Shown: one piece after another, positions 59,059 through 64,000 of the stretch
Layout of the letters: each line of letters begins with the position of its first letter
How positions within the stretch are numbered: position 1 is the stretch's first letter
NCBI RefSeq assembly: GCF_025766255.1
Contig: NW_026516666.1
Coordinates: 248,001-312,000 of the forward strand
Source of the DNA: Zychaea mexicana
Taxonomy: Eukaryota; Mucoromycota; Mucoromycetes; Mucorales; Lichtheimiaceae
DNA: 64,000 nucleotides
Direction of reading: 5' to 3'
Position numbers and translations under genes: made by a program
Notes under the pieces: model-generated
Seen by the model: the letters and a program-made list of their open reading frames with translations, nothing else
Told to the model about the DNA's origin: nothing
Databases searched by the model: none

Positions 59059-61800
59059 TGTTGCTGGTGACAGTAGTAGTAGTAGTACTAGTAGTAGTGC
59101 TGATAGTTATGGTGAATCGACAGAAACATTCGCCCCCTTATTGTACCGTTTCGTCGTTTCGTTTCGTTCGTCTTTCGTTGCTTTTCCTTAAAAAAAACCG
59201 GGTATAATCGCAGCGATCGCTTGTTCTTCTAGTATTCTTTTTATCGAGTTGAACCGAAAAAGAAAGAAAAAGAGAGAGAGATTGAAAAGCGAGAAGGGTG
59301 GTGGAAAGTGATGAAGTTTTCCGAGTAGTTTTGTCGTCTTTGTCTTTTGATAAGTAGGTATAAAATTTGGGAAAAGAAAAGAAGAAATAAGCTTCAACGT
59401 TATTCTTCTTTTTTTTTTTTCCTGGTGTTTCTGAGTCTGAGAAGGAAAATCTCTCTCTTCATCCCGTCCATTAAAATTGGGACTTTTTGGATGCTTTTGC
59501 TGGCACAAAAAAAAAAACAGAGTTCTGGTGGCTCCCAATTGAGCTGATGTATGTGTGTTCACACGGGGGGGAGGGGGATGACGGGGAGAAATGGGATTCC
59601 ACTGACCCAGGAAAAAAAGCCCAACGACATCGTTAGATAATTTCGAGGTAATGGCTAGTAGTAGTGATAATCGCTCCCTTTCGCTCTCTTGTATAATGTT
59701 ATTATACGACATGTTACCAATGGTCTCTTGACATCTCCCCCTCCCCTCTGGCAAAATAAAAGTATGTAGTATGCACGCTACTGTATCAATACATGACCGG
59801 AAAGCATGAAATACTATAAGAATGAGGCGTGCATGCATACATATCACCATTACAGATCATGTCATCGACACTTGCTGCTTGGCCTTTTAATGGGTGCTTT
59901 TTTTTCTTTTTACCCCGTGTGGCGGATGCTGAAAAAGATGAAACCACGTATTCCCCGCCTGCCAACCCACCAGTTACACTGATAAATGAAATAATAGACA
60001 ACTGGGGAGGCGAATTAACATTTATTGTTGCTGGGCAAGAAAAAAAAAAGCTTCTTTTTAGAGATGGTTTTTTTTACGTCATTGGATGTGTTCCAACTTT
60101 AAACCTCTTTCTTTCCCGTTTTCTGAATATTCACCACTAATTCCCACCCCTTAACCCGCTATTCTGTTGCTCTAGAGTGAAGGAGATCAACTCATTCGCG
60201 GGACTGACCGAGTAATGCAAATGAAAACTCGCGTTCCTAAGACAACGAAAACACTATAACAGAACAAGGACAGGGTTCATCGTATACTAGTAAAAAAGCA
60301 CGATGAGATGACGTTGAAGGCAGGGATGATCATATGTGCATATTATAATGACAGCCAACTAAATTAAAACAAAACATTTTGTTGCCGCTGATAAGTCAAA
60401 GTTACTCGATGTTGCATGATCTAGTGTTGTTGGAGGTCTTGATTTAGGTAAAATACCACTGCTACTACGACGCTTATGGCTAAATGAGTCGTTTGAATAC
60501 ATAGTTAAATGTCTCTCTATTTAGCCGCCTTTTTAACTGCTCTATCAAAGTGTGTTTGTCAAATAATATTCAGTCTTTTGAATTATCTAAAATGAACAAC
60601 ATCTGATAATACAGTGATCTCAACGGAGACGAGCAGCATAGTCAAAGAAGGTGAGTCTTGGACGACAACAAATGTGTTTCCCAGTACGGCACGGACGAGC
60701 GATCCTCTATAGTGCGCCCTTGCAAGTTCAACAGTAAGTGATTAATAGCTGATTTTCCATCTAAATTGTACTGTCAGGGTCAGCATCCATAAAGGTAGAC
60801 ATCCCAAGTTTTTGCTACAACTTCCGACGTGGTTATGGCTCGTATGCTGTGCGAATCCATGTCGTGGCCCTTACATTTAAAGTTTCACAAGGTCACGGAC
60901 GATACGGCGTCGATACCTCCTCGCAGTAGCTATGAAGGAACTGCTGGATTCGCTCTTCTTGCTGATGTGGAGGAGGTATATACGAGCGTGTGCAACAGGA
61001 GCAGCATGCTGTCCGGAATGTCATGGAAACAGGCGCCGACTTTAGTAAGGGACGGTGAACGATATAACAAAAACACCTCCTGTTTATATGGCCTTAGGTT
61101 GGCAACAGTTATACACATTCTGGACAGCACCAGAAGTTGACCAATTACCTGTCGATTTCTTAAGTGAAGTAGTGGCTATTTTTACCAAGTTATATATATA
61201 TGTGCTGTATGTATAGTTTGCAGTGAGCTGTTGCCATACATTGTGTGCTTTGAATGTATTGTTTATGTTTCTGGTTTTGACATATGGGATCAGAGAATGC
61301 TAACAGGTCTCGAGACAAGCACAGGTGCCGATGACCACGTGGACAGTAAAAAGTCATGGGAGTGTAGAAGACCGATTGACGAAACTGAAATATAATATTC
61401 GTTATCAAAACCGATGACAAGGCAGTGGTCTATAAGCTTGTCTTTTTTTTCTTTGGTTCTAAGCCTGCATATGAATACCTTTTCAAGAAACAGAAACAAC
61501 GTCTCTTGCTATAGGCAGGCAATAGCTTACCAAATTGGATGATCTGAGCTTTATAATACCCATCCGACAGCGTTGGAGGCACTGATACACGAGGTCAAGA
61601 TATGGCCATGTCCCACTGAGGCTTGTCCGTTTGGTAAGATCCCCTCGCTAGCAGTTGACGACCGTCTTTCTACGAAATGGACAAAAGAATCAATCTGTTA
61701 CCCATCATCAATCAAGGGAATGATGTATCGTACTTTTCAAGTATATAGACCGCTACTGGCTTGGTTAGCCATTGTTCTTGTAAATTAGGAAAAAGTGTAA
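59059..61800. other. Intergenic region, no gene recognised
   Basis: The left part is the pyrimidine/purine-biased promoter of the minus-strand membrane-protein gene, with AGT repeats at 59076-59100 and T, A and G homopolymers at 59406-59575. Frames at 59829-60140 and 60829-61140 are isolated and unmatched. No RNA gene was seen. Confidence 0.4.
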
Positions 61801-62300
61801 TACAAATGGCGACGGTAAGATGCTGTACAAACTCAATTTGAGCTGAGGGCAATTTGCCCAAAACCAGAACGGAAGACAATATGCTTGCAAATGATGCACC
61901 AACTTGATAGATAGCTTTTGCAGCCACGGATACAATTATTGACCGATGGCTGGTAAATAGCCTCGGTTGGTAAGTTTTCTGTTCAGTCATACAGCTTTTC
62001 CCATACACGGGTAAACATCTGATGCCAACGGGTCGCAGAGCGAGAACGAACAGTATCACGGTTGAACTTGTGACGAAGATTAGGGAAATGTCGCGCAACA
62101 ATCACGTATACGAGCAAGTCTAGTCGTGCTCGGTTGAATGGGTGCAAATGATTACGTTTCAAAACCTTCCAATGCCCTTCAATCAACATTGTTGTTTTTC
62201 CTGCTGGGATACGGTCCGAAATACTACTCGCGCGCCATTTTCTCCAAATAGACGGCTGATACCAATAGCGGTATTATACTGTATGATGGCCATCTTGATG
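61800..62300 (-). pseudogene. Relic of a MULE-like transposase C-terminus with SWIM zinc finger
   Basis: On the minus strand from about 62225: IPAGKTTMLIEGHWKVLKRN, then HPFNRARLDLLVYVIVARHF, TRWHQMFTRVWEKLYD and a stop at 61983. In the same frame beyond the stop the sequence continues YQPSVNNCIRGCKSYLSSWC and IICKHIVF, the CxCx(n)CxH pattern of a SWIM finger. The EGHWKVLKR and DLLVYVIV wording is what I associate with fungal MULE-type transposases that end in a SWIM domain. The stop, the missing catalytic core and a likely frameshift at about 62225 show that it is dead. Family assignment is from motif memory. Confidence 0.55.
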
Positions 62301-63240
62301 TTCCTGGTGTGTGCACATGCATTATGAGACCTTACGGACTGCGTGTAGCCCGGTCGAGCATCGATGTTTTAATGCGAGCTGCTCTGTGCTATTTAAACAA
62401 GAAAAGAGAGACTTGATTTATATTGCTTCCCGATCAAAACCACTCTCTTCCGTCTCTTCTCCTCGTCCACATAAAGCACTTCTTTTCTCACTCCCACTTC
62501 TCTTTTAGGGAACGAACGTCACCAACAAAGGTAACGACAAGCACTAGCAGACGCGTAACGAAGGTGACCTGTAGATAAGCAATGTACCAACAACTCCACC
62601 AGAACGATGGCCGTAACGTCAACAGCAGCAGCCGCAACAGCGACAAGAATGAAGAGTTCTTTTTGGACGATCATCCTAGAGACAATGCAGATGCACCGCC
62701 AGAGTACAAAAACGCATGGACATAGACAGCGAGAGTCTGCTAATCTCGTGGATGTCACACGCGCCTGTACTTTCAAACGCGCGTAAGAGCACAACGTGTA
62801 GTGAGGCTTCTGTAAGCATTGTTCCGATTGCCACTTGGAATCACGGATCGCCAATATTGCTTCCCAAAAGACAATGCCCCCGTCATGCGCCATTATCGAT
62901 AGTCTAGGCCTTGTGTAACCTCAGTGTTGAGTAGAAGAAAAGCGCGTCATCATACTTTAACAAGTGGAGACACTTTGTGAGAGCCATGTAGAAAGACAAG
63001 ACTAGTGTGTACGTGTAGCCTGAAGTGAGCACATTGCAAAGGGGAATGTCAGTGAGGTTGCATTCCGAATGCCTCGGGAGATGACAGACCCATAGTTCGG
63101 CGTGTCCAGAGTGTGCTTGTCGGTGTAACATGGCATCACCTGGGCTGGCAAGTGACGCTGTCAATTTTCTTTTTTTTCCTTTTTTGGATCAGCTGCCCAA
63201 GCGAACAGATAAGATATAAAAGCACTGCATGGAAATAATT
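62301..63240. other. Intergenic region, no gene recognised
   Basis: Frames at 62519-62893 and 62904-63164 on the minus strand show no domain. They could be further decay products of the adjacent transposon. No RNA gene was seen. Confidence 0.35.
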
Positions 63241-63256
63241 TCTGCTACTTTGCTCC

Positions 63257-63290
63257 TCCCTCTCTCTCTCTCTCTCTCTTTCTTTTCTTT
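63257..63290. repeat. CT dinucleotide microsatellite
   Basis: An uninterrupted run of CT units after CTCCC, followed by TTTCTTTTCTTT. Similar runs occur at 10927-10950 and 52068-52088, and as GA at 842-868. Confidence 0.85.
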
Positions 63291-63414
63291 AAGATCATGA
63301 GAATTGTGACCAAGATTTCGAATGCAAAAAAGTACCCGTGCACAGTGTCGACGAGCATAACGATGAACCGGGATGGCCGCGTCCAAAAGTTTGTCGTTTC
63401 AGCCAGGACTACCC

Positions 63415-63610
63415 GTAGCAGCAGAAGCAGTGGCAGCAGCAGTGACAGTGGCAGTGGCAGCAGCAGTAGCAGTAGCAGCAGTAGCAGCAGTGGCAGCAGT
63501 AGCAGCAGTAGCAGCAGTAGCAGCAGTGGCAGCAGTAGCAGCAGTGGCAGCAGTGGCAGCAGTAGCAGCAGTGGCAGTGGCAGTGGCAGCGGTATGTAGT
63601 AGTAGCAGTA
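63415..63610. repeat. Long AGC/AGT/GGC trinucleotide microsatellite
   Basis: About 190 bases of imperfect trinucleotide repeat (AGCAGCAGTAGCAGCAGTGG and variants). All three plus-strand frames and their complements are open for long distances, giving Ser/Gly, Ala/Val or Thr/Ala runs. A protein is therefore not implied, although a Ser-rich frame from 63297 ends at 63599. Confidence 0.9.
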
Positions 63611-63810
63611 TGTAGATTAATAAAAGCATATTTTTTTTTAAAAAAAAGGCAGCATTGCGCTGTATAAAATCAAAAGATACGTCGCCGTATTTCTGCTGTT
63701 ACGTACCCGTGTGTGTGTTTTTGAGTGTGTTTTTCAGTAACTTAAGTCATCAGGCATGCGAATGGGCCCACGAGAACTATGGGGACTCAGGCACAGGATA
63801 TGATTATTAG

Positions 63811-64000
63811 ACGCTAAAGTCGCTTCCCAACTGTTGTGACGTGCTGACTAAAGCATTCATTGGTGGTGAAGACCGTTGGAGTGTCCGATGGATACAAGGG
63901 ATTATCGCGTATATTCGTTGGTTTGGCCTCGTCGCGGCCAGTAGTAGATGCATTACTCGAGAAATCATTCCGAATGTCATGGCTAAGATGCACAAGGCTT
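63811..64000 (+). other. Open frame running off the right edge, possible exon
   Basis: In the frame of 63841 there is no stop from 63811 to the window end. It reads DVLTKAFIGGEDRWSVRWIQ, GIIAYIRWFGLVAASSRC and ITREIIPNVMAKMHK. The composition looks protein-like, but there is no recognised domain, start or splice evidence. It may be the start of a gene beyond the window or a relic. Confidence 0.2.

Noticed and set aside
59188..59850. 220-codon minus-strand frame
   Set aside because: It is built from homopolymer- and CT-rich leader DNA (Phe/Ser/Leu/Lys runs), with no family resemblance and no splice evidence. It lies in the presumed promoter of the membrane-protein gene.
63297..63629. Ser/Gly-, Ala/Val- and Thr/Ala-rich frames
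   Set aside because: A trinucleotide repeat opens all frames at once. There is no evidence beyond the microsatellite.
1..64000. CRISPR arrays, rRNA genes, bacterial operons
   Set aside because: No regular repeat-spacer array and no rRNA sequence were found. All credible genes have spliceosomal introns or eukaryotic families.

Overview
This is nuclear DNA from a filamentous fungus. Genes are interrupted by short GT-AG introns (about 50-100 bases), intergenic DNA is long and AT-rich, and there are many CT, CAG and AT microsatellites and decayed transposons. A CotH-family gene, a BK-type potassium channel, an expanded F-box/LRR family and Tc1/IS630-like transposases together suggest an early-diverging fungus, most likely Mucoromycota (Mucorales, perhaps Lichtheimia-like). 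That placement is inference. All exon models were built by hand from the sequence.

Layout. 1-472 (-): 5' end of a CH-domain actin-binding protein gene that runs off the left edge. 473-8557: mostly unrecognisable intergenic DNA. 8558-10330 (+): broken F-box/LRR gene. 10582-12496 (-): BK-like K+ channel lacking its voltage sensor, head-to-head with 12897-15943 (+), the PRP28/DDX23 splicing helicase. 16.1-20.4 kb: a transposon graveyard with a Ty3/gypsy RT-RNase H fragment, an AT-rich stretch and a broken IS630/Tc1-like transposase. 21.3-24.0 kb (-): large PHD-finger protein. 28455-28528 (+): tRNA-Ile(AAU). 30.6-32.7 kb (-): intact F-box/LRR gene. 33.05-43.23 kb: a 10-kb block bounded by complementary halves of one DDE transposon, carrying one repeat-rich ORF and strand-biased low-coding DNA. 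43.4-45.3 kb (-): Tra2-like SR splicing factor. 47.7-49.3 kb (+): sterol C24-methyltransferase (ERG6). 49.7-51.7 kb (+): SRP40/NOPP140-like nucleolar protein. 52.4-54.0 kb (+): CCCH zinc-finger protein. 54.4-56.6 kb (-): CotH-family secreted protein. 57.2-59.1 kb (-): seven-segment membrane protein. 59.1-64 kb: intergenic DNA with a SWIM/MULE-like transposase relic and a long AGC/AGT microsatellite.

The housekeeping genes do not form a pathway, although two of them (PRP28, Tra2-like) act in splicing. The most unusual item is the split transposon. Its N-terminal half (33.05-34.48 kb) and C-terminal half (42.23-43.23 kb) lie in the same orientation but in the wrong order. Each keeps one copy of a perfect 29-bp terminal inverted repeat, and together they bracket about 7.7 kb of other DNA.
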